Assembly: GCA_964480915.1 (NCBI GenBank)
Contig: CAYZRS010000005.1
Span: forward strand, 79,794-143,793
Source of the DNA: CAWGCE01 sp964480915
GTDB taxonomy: Bacteria; Planctomycetota; Planctomycetia; Pirellulales; Pirellulaceae
DNA length: 64,000 nucleotides
Reading direction: 5' to 3'
Shown here: in pieces, positions 27,269-36,855 of the stretch
How the letters are laid out: each line of letters starts with the position of its first letter
How positions within the stretch are numbered: position 1 is the stretch's first letter
Translations under genes and position numbers: made by a program
The notes under the pieces: generated by a model
Told to the model about the DNA's origin: nothing
Seen by the model: only the letters and a program-made list of their open reading frames with translations
Databases searched by the model: none

Positions 27269-27859
27269 ATGAATACGCCTGCCCACGTCGCGGCCAGTCT
27301 GCTTCTCTGGCGAAATGAAAGCACCGGGTCGGCCGCTGCCGCGATTACGGTCGGTGCCATTCTGCCCGATGCGCCCATGTTTGGTTTCTACGCCTATCAG
27401 AAATTGATGGGCCAGAGTGAAGCGAGTATTTGGTCGACGCACTATTTCGCCGATCGCTGGCAATTGCTATTCGACCTCTTCAATTCAGCGCCGCTGATGC
27501 TCGTGGTGATTGGCATCAGCTATGCCTACGGATGGCGGTTCGGCGGTCTGCTGGCAGCAAGCGCCTTACTGCATATCCTTTGCGATTTCCCGTTGCATCA
27601 TGACGACGCCCATCGTCATTTGCTGCCACTGACTCACTGGCGATTTGCGAGCCCGGTCTCCTACTGGGACCCTAAACATTTCGGACACATCTTCATGTGG
27701 TTCGAACTAACCTTTGCGCTGGGTAGCTGCATCTTTGTGATGCGCACGTCGCCCCACCATGCGATCCGCGCCGTCGCGATCGGAACCCTAACGCTGTACT
27801 TGATCGGCATGGCCTTCGCCGCGCTCGTCTGGCTGCCGCAACTCAATCAGATCGAGTAA
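27269..27859 (+). CDS. Integral membrane protein, possibly YdjM-like metal-dependent hydrolase
   Basis: The 196-residue protein has about four hydrophobic segments and an N-terminal NTPAHVAASLLLW with a buried His. A histidine- and aspartate-rich cluster lies near 110-120 (HILCDFPLHHDDAHRH), and GAILPDAPMFGFY resembles the PD.D/P motif of the membrane-bound YdjM/DUF457 group, which is annotated as metal-dependent hydrolase. The match is by motif only. It starts 12 bases after the aminopeptidase stop and is probably in the same operon. Confidence 0.55.
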   Translation: MNTPAHVAASLLLWRNESTGSAAAAITVGAILPDAPMFGFYAYQKLMGQSEASIWSTHYFADRWQLLFDLFNSAPLMLVVIGISYAYGWRFGGLLAASALLHILCDFPLHHDDAHRHLLPLTHWRFASPVSYWDPKHFGHIFMWFELTFALGSCIFVMRTSPHHAIRAVAIGTLTLYLIGMAFAALVWLPQLNQIE

Positions 27860-27886
27860 CTGACGGGGATTGCGAACGGGGCACCA

Positions 27887-28405
27887 TTACCAATGGTTCT
27901 GCTCGCGCAGCCACAGAATTTGACCAGTATGGTGGCGGATGTGCCACGGATAGTAATTCAATGCCGACCACAACGAGACCGTCTCACCCGATTGCGGATG
28001 TACGAAGGTCCTTTCAAACGACGACTGATTCATCGTCTTGAGCACTTGTGTCCATTTTTGATGGATGCCTTGCAGCAGCCCCAGTGCCGGTGCAATCTCG
28101 CCATGTTGAGCGTCGGGCAGCACGACCCAGTCGGCTTCCTCGTACGCCTTTATCGTCGGATTGTCTTCCGCCAACGTCCATTTGAAACGGATGTAACTGT
28201 GGACGTGGCTATCGGCGACATGGTGCACGATCTGACGAATCGTCCAGTTCTTATATTTCGTATCGAGCCGATCTTCGGATAAACCGGCGACCGCTTGATG
28301 CATCCGTTGAGGCGCGGCAGCGATCTGTTCGATGAGACTCTCCTTCCGTGCTTCACTCCACTCAAGGCACGGGGCGAACGGACCGGCTGGATGATCGGGG
28401 ACCAT
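27887..28405 (-). CDS. DinB-superfamily thiol transferase, YfiT-like
   Basis: With the ATG at 28405 the protein has 172 residues; an in-frame ATG at 28459 is an alternative. It has the four-helix DinB pattern with the metal-binding histidines in their usual places: HHVADSH in the second helix and WHIRHHTGQI near the C-terminus. The central EADWVVLPDAQ region is typical of the YfiT-type bacillithiol S-transferase group rather than general DinB proteins. The thiol cofactor in this organism is not known. It converges on the membrane protein at 27859 and is divergent from the amidohydrolase at 28698. Confidence 0.82.
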   Translation of the reverse strand: MVPDHPAGPFAPCLEWSEARKESLIEQIAAAPQRMHQAVAGLSEDRLDTKYKNWTIRQIVHHVADSHVHSYIRFKWTLAEDNPTIKAYEEADWVVLPDAQHGEIAPALGLLQGIHQKWTQVLKTMNQSSFERTFVHPQSGETVSLWSALNYYPWHIRHHTGQILWLREQNHW

Positions 28406-28697
28406 GAAATGTGACCTTTCGCGTCCTGGCAGTGTGGAAGTCGGCCGTCGATCGACCATTTCAAAAAAGATGACGGCCGGTACGTCCTAGGTTGCCAGCT
28501 GGTTTCTTCGTCAAAATGAGTGGTGCGCATTCTAACGAGCCATGAAAAAAAGGGCAGGCGAAAACGGCCATTGTCCTGTGGCTCGGAAGGGCGAATCCCT
28601 GCTTTTGTACCCAGAATCACGTGGGTTCGGACCGATTTTGGATTACGATGACGATAGGAACATTCGTCCACCGTTCTTTGATTTGAGGGGCTCTTCT

Positions 28698-31600
28698 TTG
28701 CATCGCCTGATTGCTCTCGTTGCTGCGTCCGTCGTCTTCGTCGGAAATGGATTTCTGCTTGCCCAGTCGGCCGACACCGCCCCGCTCGTTGGGCTGCAGC
28801 GTCATTTGCCTTTGGACTACGCCATCACCGGCGATCAAATTGTGACCGCACCGGGCAAGAGTCCGATCGCGGCCACGATCATTATTCGCGATGGTCGCAT
28901 CCAAGCGGTCGCACCCGATCTCGACATCCCGAGCGACCTGCGAGTTGTCGATGCCACGGGCAAGCTGATTTACCCCGGCTTCATCGACGGTTATTCAGAA
29001 CGCTCGATCCGCGATTTCAGCAGCACGTCCGGTTATTGGAACGCGAACGTCGTCCCCGAGCGCAGTGCGCTCTATGGCTTCGAGCCCGAAACAGACACTT
29101 CGAAGAAATGGCGGGCGATCGGTTTTACCGCCCGACTGCTGGCCCCCAAGAGCGGACAGGTGAAGGGAACCAGTGCTGTCATCTCTTGCGGTACTGGTGA
29201 CCCGGCGACACTCGTCATCCATCCCAACGTGGCATTGCACGTTGCGCTGACGACCGTCCGCCGGCGCCACTCGGAAAACTACCCGAGCTCACCGATGGGA
29301 GCCGTGGCGCTGGTGCGGCAAGCATTCTACGATGCGGAATGGTATGGCAAGGCTTGGAAAGCGGCCGCCGCCAACCCCAGAATCGAACGGCCCGATCGCA
29401 ACGATGCCTTGGCCGCTTTGGGCGCTTGGACCGATAGCGGTCACCCGATCATCGTCGACTCGTCCAATGAAAGGTACTTTGCCCGCGCCGATCGACTGGG
29501 GCGAGAATTCAGCCTACCGATCATTGTCCGTGCATCGGGCCGCGAGTACCGGCGACTTGACGATGTGGCCAGCACAGGTCGAGCGGTGATTCTGCCGTTG
29601 AACTTCCCCAAAGCGCCTGCTGTCAGCACTCCCGCCGACGCCGCGTCGGCAACGCTGCAAAGTCTCATGCATTGGGATTTGGCACCCGAAAATCCCGCGA
29701 GGCTGGCCGCCGCTGGCGTTCGCATCGCGTTGACGACCGATGGACTGGCAAAAGAGACGAAGTTTTGGGACCAGCTCCGTCTGGCGATCCGACGTGGCCT
29801 TTCAGAAGAAACAGCATTGGCCGCACTCACGACCACTCCGGCCGACCTGTTCGGCGTCTCCGATCAACTGGGAACGATCGAACCGGGCAAAGCAGCCAAC
29901 CTCGTGATCGCCACCGGCAATCTGTTCACCGATAAGAAAGCCAAAGTTGCCGAAACGTGGATCGCTGGAAAACGCCATCAGATCATCCGCGAACCGATGA
30001 CCGATCTCACGGGCGCGTGGCAACTGGAAATCCAACCGAGCCCCGATCAAGACGAAGCGGAGGAAGCAGGCGTCGAGTCGCCATCGCTCACCGTCCGCTT
30101 GTCGGGCAAACCGGGTAAGTACAAGGGAACGATCGCCACCGGCGACGAGTCGGAAAAAGATCGCGTCAAAATCGAAAAGGTGCAACAAGCCGACTCGCGT
30201 CTGTCGCTGCTGTTTGATGGTGAGAAGCTCGCCCAAGAAGGATTCGTCAACGTCACCTTTGTGGTGGTCGAACCGCTCGAACAAGGATCACTGCTCGCCG
30301 GTCGTGGCCACTGGCCCGACGGCACCCTCTTCCGCTGCCAACTTAGCAAACTGGCGACGGAAGATACGGAAGATGCACCCACAGATGCAAACGACGCGCA
30401 ACCAACCGCTGACGAAGCGCAAGAGAATGAGGCCGAAGCGGTCGCAGAGGACGCCGACGTCGCAGCGGCAAATGAGACAGAAGATAAAGCAGACGAGGAG
30501 GAGTCCGAAGAAGAGGAGCCACAGGCGCTCTTCGACGTCAACTATCCGCTCGGCGCTTACGGCCGGGACGCTTTGCCGACACGGGCCGAATCGATCGCCT
30601 TCACCGGCGCCACAATTTGGACCAGTGGACCGGACGGCAATCTGGAGAACGGGACGGTCATCGTCTCCAACGGAAAAATTACAGCGGTCGGCACCGACCT
30701 GACCATCCCCGACGGAACCGAAACGATCGATGCGACCGGCAAACATATCTCGCCTGGAATCATCGATTGCCACTCGCATATCGCTACCGATGGTGGCGTG
30801 AACGAAGGGACCCAAGCGGTCACCTGCGAAGTCCGCATCGGAGATTTCATTGACCCGAACGACATTGCCATCTATCGACAGTTGGCCGGCGGTGTCACCA
30901 TTGCCAACGTGCTCCACGGTTCGGCCAATCCAATTGGTGGGCAAAACCAAGTCATCAAGATGCGTTGGGGAGCCAATGGGGAAGCGGCCAAGTTTACGGA
31001 CGCCCCTCAGGGCGTCAAATTCGCCTTGGGCGAAAACGTCAAGCAAAGCAACTGGGGCGAAGAGCACACAACGCGTTACCCACAGACTCGGATGGGTGTC
31101 GATGAATTGCACATCGACGCGTTTCAACGAGCGGTCGCCTACCGTCAGCAGTGGAGTGACTGGAAAACTTCGCCTCAGGGCCTGCCACCTCGATTAGATT
31201 TAGAATTAGAGGCATTGGCAGAGATCATCGAAGGCAAACGCTGGATCCATTGTCACAGCTACCGACAGAGCGAGATCATGGCGCTCATGAAGACCTGCGA
31301 TCGCTTCGGCGTCACGATCGGAACCTTCCAACATATCTTGGAAGGATACAAAGTCGCCGACGAAATGGCCAAACGGGGCATCATGGGTAGCTCCTTTTCC
31401 GACTGGTGGGCCTATAAATTTGAGGTCTACGATGCGATTCCATTCAATGGCGCGCTGATGCACAACGCCGGCGTTGTCGTCTCATTCAATTCAGACGACG
31501 CCGAGATGGGTCGCCGCTTGAATTCAGAAGCGGCCAAGGCCGTACGATACGGCGGAGTGAGCCCGGAGGAGGCACTGAAGTTTGTCACACTCAACCCGGC

Positions 31601-31919
31601 CAAGCAGCTGCGGATCGATGCACGAGTTGGCTCGATCGAAGTCGGTAAAGATGCCGACCTAGTGGTGTGGAATGTCTCGCCACTTTCGATCTATTCGCGA
31701 GCCGAACAAACCTGGATCGATGGACGCCGGATGTTTGATCGTGAAGAGGATCAACAATTACAACAGCGAGATCGGCAGCGGCATGCAGCGCTGGTCCAAA
31801 AAGTCATCAAATCGGGCGCGTCCCAACGCAAACCGGGTGAAGACGACAAGAATGACGATGACCTGTGGGCTCAAGCCGATACGTTTTGCCACGGGCATGG
31901 GCACGATCATGGAGAATAG
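28698..31919 (+). CDS. Tandem amidohydrolase-like secreted protein; first domain lacks metal ligands
   Basis: The TTG at 28698 gives a signal peptide (MHRLIALVAASVVFVGNGFLL followed by AQ) and has GAGGGG a few bases upstream. The 1073-residue protein contains two amidohydrolase-like domains. In the first, the metal-binding strand reads YPGFIDGYSERS near residue 94, so the usual HxH is absent, though the later motif TIEPGKAANLVI is kept. A middle beta-rich segment and a very acidic low-complexity linker (coding bases 30360-30525) follow. In the second domain the strand reads SPGIIDCHSHIATDGG near 690, and HCHSYR and FNSDDAE are present, so this half is probably an active metal hydrolase. The next gene, 10 bases downstream, is a related protein. 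Substrate unknown, plausibly a peptide or cyclic amide. Confidence 0.85.
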   Translation: MHRLIALVAASVVFVGNGFLLAQSADTAPLVGLQRHLPLDYAITGDQIVTAPGKSPIAATIIIRDGRIQAVAPDLDIPSDLRVVDATGKLIYPGFIDGYSERSIRDFSSTSGYWNANVVPERSALYGFEPETDTSKKWRAIGFTARLLAPKSGQVKGTSAVISCGTGDPATLVIHPNVALHVALTTVRRRHSENYPSSPMGAVALVRQAFYDAEWYGKAWKAAAANPRIERPDRNDALAALGAWTDSGHPIIVDSSNERYFARADRLGREFSLPIIVRASGREYRRLDDVASTGRAVILPLNFPKAPAVSTPADAASATLQSLMHWDLAPENPARLAAAGVRIALTTDGLAKETKFWDQLRLAIRRGLSEETALAALTTTPADLFGVSDQLGTIEPGKAANLVIATGNLFTDKKAKVAETWIAGKRHQIIREPMTDLTGAWQLEIQPSPDQDEAEEAGVESPSLTVRLSGKPGKYKGTIATGDESEKDRVKIEKVQQADSRLSLLFDGEKLAQEGFVNVTFVVVEPLEQGSLLAGRGHWPDGTLFRCQLSKLATEDTEDAPTDANDAQPTADEAQENEAEAVAEDADVAAANETEDKADEEESEEEEPQALFDVNYPLGAYGRDALPTRAESIAFTGATIWTSGPDGNLENGTVIVSNGKITAVGTDLTIPDGTETIDATGKHISPGIIDCHSHIATDGGVNEGTQAVTCEVRIGDFIDPNDIAIYRQLAGGVTIANVLHGSANPIGGQNQVIKMRWGANGEAAKFTDAPQGVKFALGENVKQSNWGEEHTTRYPQTRMGVDELHIDAFQRAVAYRQQWSDWKTSPQGLPPRLDLELEALAEIIEGKRWIHCHSYRQSEIMALMKTCDRFGVTIGTFQHILEGYKVADEMAKRGIMGSSFSDWWAYKFEVYDAIPFNGALMHNAGVVVSFNSDDAEMGRRLNSEAAKAVRYGGVSPEEALKFVTLNPAKQLRIDARVGSIEVGKDADLVVWNVSPLSIYSRAEQTWIDGRRMFDREEDQQLQQRDRQRHAALVQKVIKSGASQRKPGEDDKNDDDLWAQADTFCHGHGHDHGE

Positions 31920-31929
31920 GCAGCACCGA

Positions 31930-33291
31930 ATGACATACCGTTTTGAACATCCCATCTCCAATTGGTTGCTCATTGCGATCATGGGGACATTCGCCCTACC
32001 CTGCGCCACGGCATGGGGCGGACCCGAGGTGCCAGGAAAAAAAGAGGAACAAGCCATTCTGATTCGTGGCGTCACCGTTCACACGATCAGCGGCGACATC
32101 ATCGCAGACGGGGCCGTCACCATCATTGATGGGAAGATCGGTTCGGTCGGAACGACCGACGAAATCGCCGTTCCGACCGATGCAAGGGTCATCGAATTCG
32201 ACGACGATCAGCCTCACCATCTTTACCCCGGCTTGATCGACGCCGACACGGCATTGGGCCTGGTGGAAATCGAAGCCGTGCGGGCGACGAAGGACACCAC
32301 CGAAACGGGGGAACTGAACCCGAACGCGAAAGCGCTCACCGCTTTCAATCCGGACAGTGAACTCATCCCGGTCGCTCGTGCGGAAGGTGTGCTTATTGGC
32401 CTCGTCGTGCCACGTGGCCGGCTGCTCCGCGGGCAATCGGCGTTGATGATGCTGGACGGTTGGACGGGTGATGACATGGCGTTAGAACCAGCGGCTGGCA
32501 TGCATCTTTCCTGGCCGTCGCCCGTTCGTGGTCGGTCATGGGAAAATGATGACTCGACCGATGAGCGTCGCAAACGCCATCGCGAGCGGCTAGAAAAAAT
32601 TGGCGAATTTTTTGAGCAAGCGAAAATCTACCGGACGGCTCGCGCTGATGAATCGGTCCATGCCAAATATGACCCGCGTTTTGACTCGCTTGTGCCCGTG
32701 ATTGCCGGTGAGCAACGGCTATTCGTTCATGCCAACGACGTTCGGCAGATCGAAGAGGCGATCGCGTTTGCCGTCGAACATGACTTGAAGATTGTGATCG
32801 TGGGTGGCTATGACGCGGAACTGTGCGCCGAACTGCTGATTCAGCATGAAGTGCCCGTCATCGTGACCGGCACGCATCGCTTACCCAGAAACCGGCACGC
32901 CGCTTACGACGAACCATTCACGTTACCGGCTCGATTGAAAGCGGCCGGCGTCACCTACTGCCTATCCGGCTATGACCGATTTTCCGCAGCGGGAGTTCGT
33001 AATCTAACGCAACACGCAGGCACAGCGGCTGCCTTTGGGCTGGAACCGGAAGAGGCGGTGCGCGCCATCACGTTGGCCGCGGCCGAAGTCCTCGGTGTCG
33101 CCGATCGCATCGGCTCGATCGAAAAAGGTAAGGACGCGACGCTCATCATTGCCGATGGCGACGTCTTAGAAATTCATGCCAACATCTCCCATGCGTTCAT
33201 CCAAGGGCGAGCCGTCGACCTCGACAACAGGCATAAGCGGCTCTACCGCAAGTATCAGCAGAAGTACGAGCGGCTTGAAACGGAGCCATAG
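31930..33291 (+). CDS. Secreted amidohydrolase-like protein without HxH metal motif
   Basis: The ATG at 31930 gives 453 residues with a signal peptide (NWLLIAIMGTFALPCATAWG). The composite fold of amidohydrolases is visible: an N-terminal small beta domain (AILIRGVTVHTISGDIIADGAVTIIDGKI) and the C-terminal return strands (RIGSIEKGKDATLIIADGD). The metal-binding strand reads YPGLIDADTALGLVE, with no histidines, as in the first domain of the preceding gene. It is therefore probably not a conventional metal hydrolase and may be a partner of the protein encoded 10 bases upstream. Confidence 0.82.
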   Translation: MTYRFEHPISNWLLIAIMGTFALPCATAWGGPEVPGKKEEQAILIRGVTVHTISGDIIADGAVTIIDGKIGSVGTTDEIAVPTDARVIEFDDDQPHHLYPGLIDADTALGLVEIEAVRATKDTTETGELNPNAKALTAFNPDSELIPVARAEGVLIGLVVPRGRLLRGQSALMMLDGWTGDDMALEPAAGMHLSWPSPVRGRSWENDDSTDERRKRHRERLEKIGEFFEQAKIYRTARADESVHAKYDPRFDSLVPVIAGEQRLFVHANDVRQIEEAIAFAVEHDLKIVIVGGYDAELCAELLIQHEVPVIVTGTHRLPRNRHAAYDEPFTLPARLKAAGVTYCLSGYDRFSAAGVRNLTQHAGTAAAFGLEPEEAVRAITLAAAEVLGVADRIGSIEKGKDATLIIADGDVLEIHANISHAFIQGRAVDLDNRHKRLYRKYQQKYERLETEP

Positions 33292-33682
33292 ACGCCGGTC
33301 GCTGCTGGACATCTCCAGCGAATTCGAACGACTTGCCGGGCTGCGAAGTTTTTGAAATCGTCATCGCTGTGCGAAAACGTGCGCCGCACAGATGGATCGC
33401 CTCTGCTGCCGGTCGCTGCAGAATCGGCAATTCGATCGGAAATGGCGGTGATCGGCAGGCGTCTGCGGTCGCGACAGCGCTCCTAGGAACGAGACAAATC
33501 GACCGAGAGGTCTGCAGAAAGTTGTGAAAAGTGACGATCGCATGTCGTGCGAGCAGTCGGAATGGTATAAAAGGCGGCAGCGAAGGAGGGGATCATGATG
33601 CTTGCAACTGGAATCCAATCACCCTGGTGATCGATTTCACCGTCGCCTTCCTGCTGATTTCTCAAAACCGGAAGGAAGAGCT
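33292..33682. other. Intergenic region, no gene seen
   Basis: This 391-base stretch contains no convincing coding frame. TATAAA at 33566-33571 could be a minus-ten element for the following PEP-CTERM gene and would leave a leader of about 110 bases. The rest shows only short hairpins such as CTGGA/TCCAG near 33308-33321. Confidence 0.3.
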
Positions 33683-35122
33683 ATGCGTGCCACACAAGCG
33701 GCTTTTGTCTGCGTTTTTAGCCTGATCGCCTCGACTGTTGCCTGGGGTCAGATCGCCGAGGTAGGGCGACTGGGGATCGACGGAACACGTGATGTCTGGT
33801 CCGACGGCACCCACGCCTTCATCAACACCGCCTCTCAATTATTCACGATCGATATTTCCGATCCGACACAACCGACGGTCCTGTCCCAGATTTCGGCTTC
33901 TGGTGGCAACGACGTCAAGACGGCCAATGGATACGCCTACGCGGGCTCGGTCGAAATCTATGACATTAGCAATCCGACGTCACCCAGCAGTGTCGCTTCT
34001 CTACCCGGCAATGGTCACAACGTGTTTGTCGACAACGATCGGCTCTATATCGCCAATGTCAATGATGTCGTGCCGGTGTATGACGTAAGCGATCCGACCA
34101 ACCCACAATTCATCAACAATATTTCAATGGGAGGCGGATTCGCCGTGCACGACATTACGGTCGTTGACGGCAGGCTCTATGCGTCGGGCATCGGTTCCGG
34201 CGAAACAAAGATTTTTGACGTGAGCAACCTTACAGGACAGCAACAACCGCCGTTGCTTGCCTCTTGGGTGTCCGGCTCTGCAACGCACAGCAGTTGGCCC
34301 ACAGATGATGGCAACTCCCTGGTCGTCGCGCGAGAAAACTCGGTGGGCGATATTCGAATTTGGGACATTAGTGATCTCTCGAACCCCACACTCCAATCGA
34401 CCATTGAAGATTCCGATTTCGGCGCGTCGGCATTCTCGCCCCACAACCCACTCCTCGTCGGCGACACGCTTTACGTTTCTTGGTACCAGGCTGGCCTGCA
34501 AGTTTTTGACATTTCCGATCGCAGCAATCCAGTGCAGCTGGGTAGTTTTGACTCATCAGCCGTCTGGGGCGTTTACCCCTATTTGGGTCCCGATCGCATT
34601 TTGCTCAGCGATTTCAACACTGACGACCTCATCATCGTGGACGTGCGTGACGTGTTGAAGGATGGTGACTTCGACGGCGATAGCCGCCTCACCTGCACCG
34701 ACATTGATGCGTTGGTTGAGCAAGTTGTGAATGGTTCGACCGATTTACACTTTGATACGAACGCCGATGGCAGCGTCACCGCGGCCGATATCACCGCATG
34801 GCTGGCCGTCGCTGGTGCGGCCAATCAACCTTCCGGAGCGGCCTACTTGCCGGGCGACGCTAATTTGGACGGCCTGGTGGATGGGGAAGATTTCTTGATT
34901 TGGAATGCCAACAAGTTCACATCCCAGGCGGCCTGGTGCAGCGGTGACTTCAATGCGGATGGTCTTGTGAATGGGGGTGATTTTCTGGAATGGAATGCCA
35001 ACAAATTCAGTGCGGCTGACGTTGCCGCCGTGCCAGAACCGACTCATTTGTTGTTGTGGCTGGGTTGCTTCACCTGCTGGATGACCCGTCGGACGAATCC
35101 TCGGGCTTCCACAAAGCGGTAG
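33683..35122 (+). CDS. Secreted LVIVD-repeat protein with dockerin-like tail and PEP-CTERM anchor
   Basis: The ATG at 33683 follows GGAAGGAAGAG and gives a signal peptide (MRATQAAFVCVFSLIASTVAW). From about 25 to 330 the protein repeats a beta-propeller-like unit of the LVIVD type (FTIDISDPTQPTVLS, VEIYDISNPTSPSSV, VPVYDVSDPTNPQF, IRIWDISDLSNPTL, LQVFDISDRSNPVQL, LIIVDVRDV). The tail holds dockerin-like calcium units (GDFDGDSRLTCTDI, GDANLDGLVDG, GDFNADGLVNG), two of them leading to DFL.WN.NKF. It ends with PEP, a hydrophobic helix and an Arg-rich stretch. It is probably a surface or exported protein of unknown role. Confidence 0.87.
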   Translation: MRATQAAFVCVFSLIASTVAWGQIAEVGRLGIDGTRDVWSDGTHAFINTASQLFTIDISDPTQPTVLSQISASGGNDVKTANGYAYAGSVEIYDISNPTSPSSVASLPGNGHNVFVDNDRLYIANVNDVVPVYDVSDPTNPQFINNISMGGGFAVHDITVVDGRLYASGIGSGETKIFDVSNLTGQQQPPLLASWVSGSATHSSWPTDDGNSLVVARENSVGDIRIWDISDLSNPTLQSTIEDSDFGASAFSPHNPLLVGDTLYVSWYQAGLQVFDISDRSNPVQLGSFDSSAVWGVYPYLGPDRILLSDFNTDDLIIVDVRDVLKDGDFDGDSRLTCTDIDALVEQVVNGSTDLHFDTNADGSVTAADITAWLAVAGAANQPSGAAYLPGDANLDGLVDGEDFLIWNANKFTSQAAWCSGDFNADGLVNGGDFLEWNANKFSAADVAAVPEPTHLLLWLGCFTCWMTRRTNPRASTKR

Positions 35123-35175
35123 CCAGGGAATTGCAAGTCGCGGAAACACTGGTCACAATTTGGAATGGAGAACCG

Positions 35176-35406
35176 ATGACCAAGGGAATCGTGATGAAGG
35201 CAACGAATAATTTTATCCCCTGCCCCGTCTGTGGGACCAAGTTCGATATCGGCTTGACGTTGGCAATGCCGTTCTGTTCGGAACGTTGTCAGAAGGTTGA
35301 TCTGAACCGCTGGATGGAAGAAGAATACGGCGTGCCTTGGGATGCGCCGCTTGATGAGGAAGAGTACGAAGAATCGTCGGGCCATCCGGACGAATCCTCC
35401 AATTGA
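35176..35406 (+). CDS. yacG: DNA gyrase inhibitor / zinc-binding protein YacG
   Basis: I chose the ATG at 35176 because GGAG lies five bases upstream. The 76-residue protein has the YacG pattern: CPVCG near residue 16, then PFCSERCQKVDLNRWMEEEYGVPW, so all four zinc-binding cysteines are present. In Escherichia coli YacG binds GyrB and inhibits gyrase. The tail is acidic. It lies 53 bases after the LVIVD/PEP-CTERM gene and 52 bases before a membrane protein gene on the same strand. Confidence 0.92.
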   Translation: MTKGIVMKATNNFIPCPVCGTKFDIGLTLAMPFCSERCQKVDLNRWMEEEYGVPWDAPLDEEEYEESSGHPDESSN

Positions 35407-35458
35407 AGTTTGCCAACTTTCTTTTGGCTTCGCATGCTTTGCGTGGAGATAGTTCGAA

Positions 35459-36706
35459 TTGAATCCCGAATCGGAAGAGCAACGACGGATCAAGCGCGAG
35501 TTAGAAAAGCAGGAGCGCTATCCCTGGCTGCTCCTGTTTCAGTGCTTCCAAGCGGCCACGCATCCGCAGGTGTTGGCGCTGGCGATTCTCGGCGCCATCG
35601 CCACCACAGCCGGCTGGCGGTTGGCGGACAAAGCCATCCTCAAAACGGCACACAAGATCGAGTTCGCTCAGGTCGAATCGGATAGCGCGTCGTTTGCTAA
35701 GTGGCCGGGCCAGCGCACCGCGACGAAAACGTGGCATCCGACGGCTCTGACCGAGTGGCTGGCTCCCATCGAAACCAGTTGGGGGCCACCACCTGATGGC
35801 ATTTGGTCGATCCCGCGACGTTTCGTCGGTCCGGTGCATGGCATCGCTCGGCGCGAGCGGACGCGTTGGACCTCGCTCTATTATCTGCTGGGCGGCCTGT
35901 GGACCGTCTTGGTCTGGAGCGGATTTGGTGTCGCCATCTCACGCATGGCGGCTCAGCGCTACACGCGTGATGAAGCCGTGAGTGCCTTGGACGGATTCCG
36001 CTATGCTCAGTCAAAAATCGTCGCGAGTCTGGGCGGCATGCTGTGCCCGCTGGTCGCCATCTTGGTACTCACGCTCCCCATGATGGGACTCGGCCTATTG
36101 ATGAGATTTGACGCCGGATTGGTCATTGCCGGCATCTTGTGGCTGTTCACCGTACCGATCGGATTTGTGTTGTCGATCGTCATCTTGGGGTTGCTGTTCG
36201 GCTGGCCGTTGATTTGGGGTGCTGTCGCGGTCGATTCTTCAGATGGATTCGACGCCGTGAGCCGCTCGTATGCGTACACATTTCAACGACCATTGCACTA
36301 TTTGGCCTATGCCATTCTGGCCGTGCTGGTCGGCATCCTGGGCTGGTTCGTCGTGTGGATCCTGAGTGAATTGGTCGCCAATGTGGGGCTGTGGGCGGCC
36401 AGTGTGACGACAGGGCGGGAACGAATGGCCCAATTATTGGCCGCCCCGACCAGCGCGGACGCGTCCGGTTCAGCCGCTCTCGCAGCGAAATTCATCTCGT
36501 TTTGGAATGGGCTCATCCGCACTGTCGCCAGCGGATACGGCTACTCTTACTTCTGGAGTGCCACGACGGCGATTTACCTCCTGCTGCGGCATCAGGTCGA
36601 CCATGTCGAGCTGGACGAAATCAAGCTTGCCAGCGACATCGGTGTCGGCACTTCTGTGGCCCCGGGTGCCGGCTCGAAAACAGCGTTCTCGCCGCCTTCC
36701 TCGTAA
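35459..36706 (+). CDS. Polytopic membrane protein of unknown function
   Basis: The TTG at 35459, with TGGAGA about ten bases upstream, gives 415 residues. A charged N-terminus (NPESEEQRRIKRELEKQERY) is followed by about six hydrophobic segments, with clear ones at about 30-48, 140-158, 186-210, 220-255 and 275-305. A cytoplasmic-type loop (YTRDEAVSALDGFRYAQSK) and the sequence SSDGFDAVSRSYAYTFQRPLHY are reminiscent of the glycerophosphodiester-phosphodiesterase-associated membrane domain fold, but I cannot assign it. It precedes sucC by 149 bases. Confidence 0.6.
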   Translation: MNPESEEQRRIKRELEKQERYPWLLLFQCFQAATHPQVLALAILGAIATTAGWRLADKAILKTAHKIEFAQVESDSASFAKWPGQRTATKTWHPTALTEWLAPIETSWGPPPDGIWSIPRRFVGPVHGIARRERTRWTSLYYLLGGLWTVLVWSGFGVAISRMAAQRYTRDEAVSALDGFRYAQSKIVASLGGMLCPLVAILVLTLPMMGLGLLMRFDAGLVIAGILWLFTVPIGFVLSIVILGLLFGWPLIWGAVAVDSSDGFDAVSRSYAYTFQRPLHYLAYAILAVLVGILGWFVVWILSELVANVGLWAASVTTGRERMAQLLAAPTSADASGSAALAAKFISFWNGLIRTVASGYGYSYFWSATTAIYLLLRHQVDHVELDEIKLASDIGVGTSVAPGAGSKTAFSPPSS

Positions 36707-36855
36707 TTCGTCCCGCGTATCGAATGCTTTTTGGCGCCGAAAAAGTTCTGGCCGATCCCGGCTGGTGGGAGCCTCGTTGTCCTTGACCCTATTCTTAGGC
36801 ACGACGATAATCCGGGGCTTATTGTTACGTCACGCAGGACCAAGGCATTTATCCC

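Noticed and set aside
29802..31127. Long minus-strand frames opposite the tandem amidohydrolase gene
   Set aside because: They lie opposite a well-supported gene with recognisable motifs, and their products (Ser-rich, or Arg/Val-rich) show no family features; antisense frames are common in GC-rich coding DNA.
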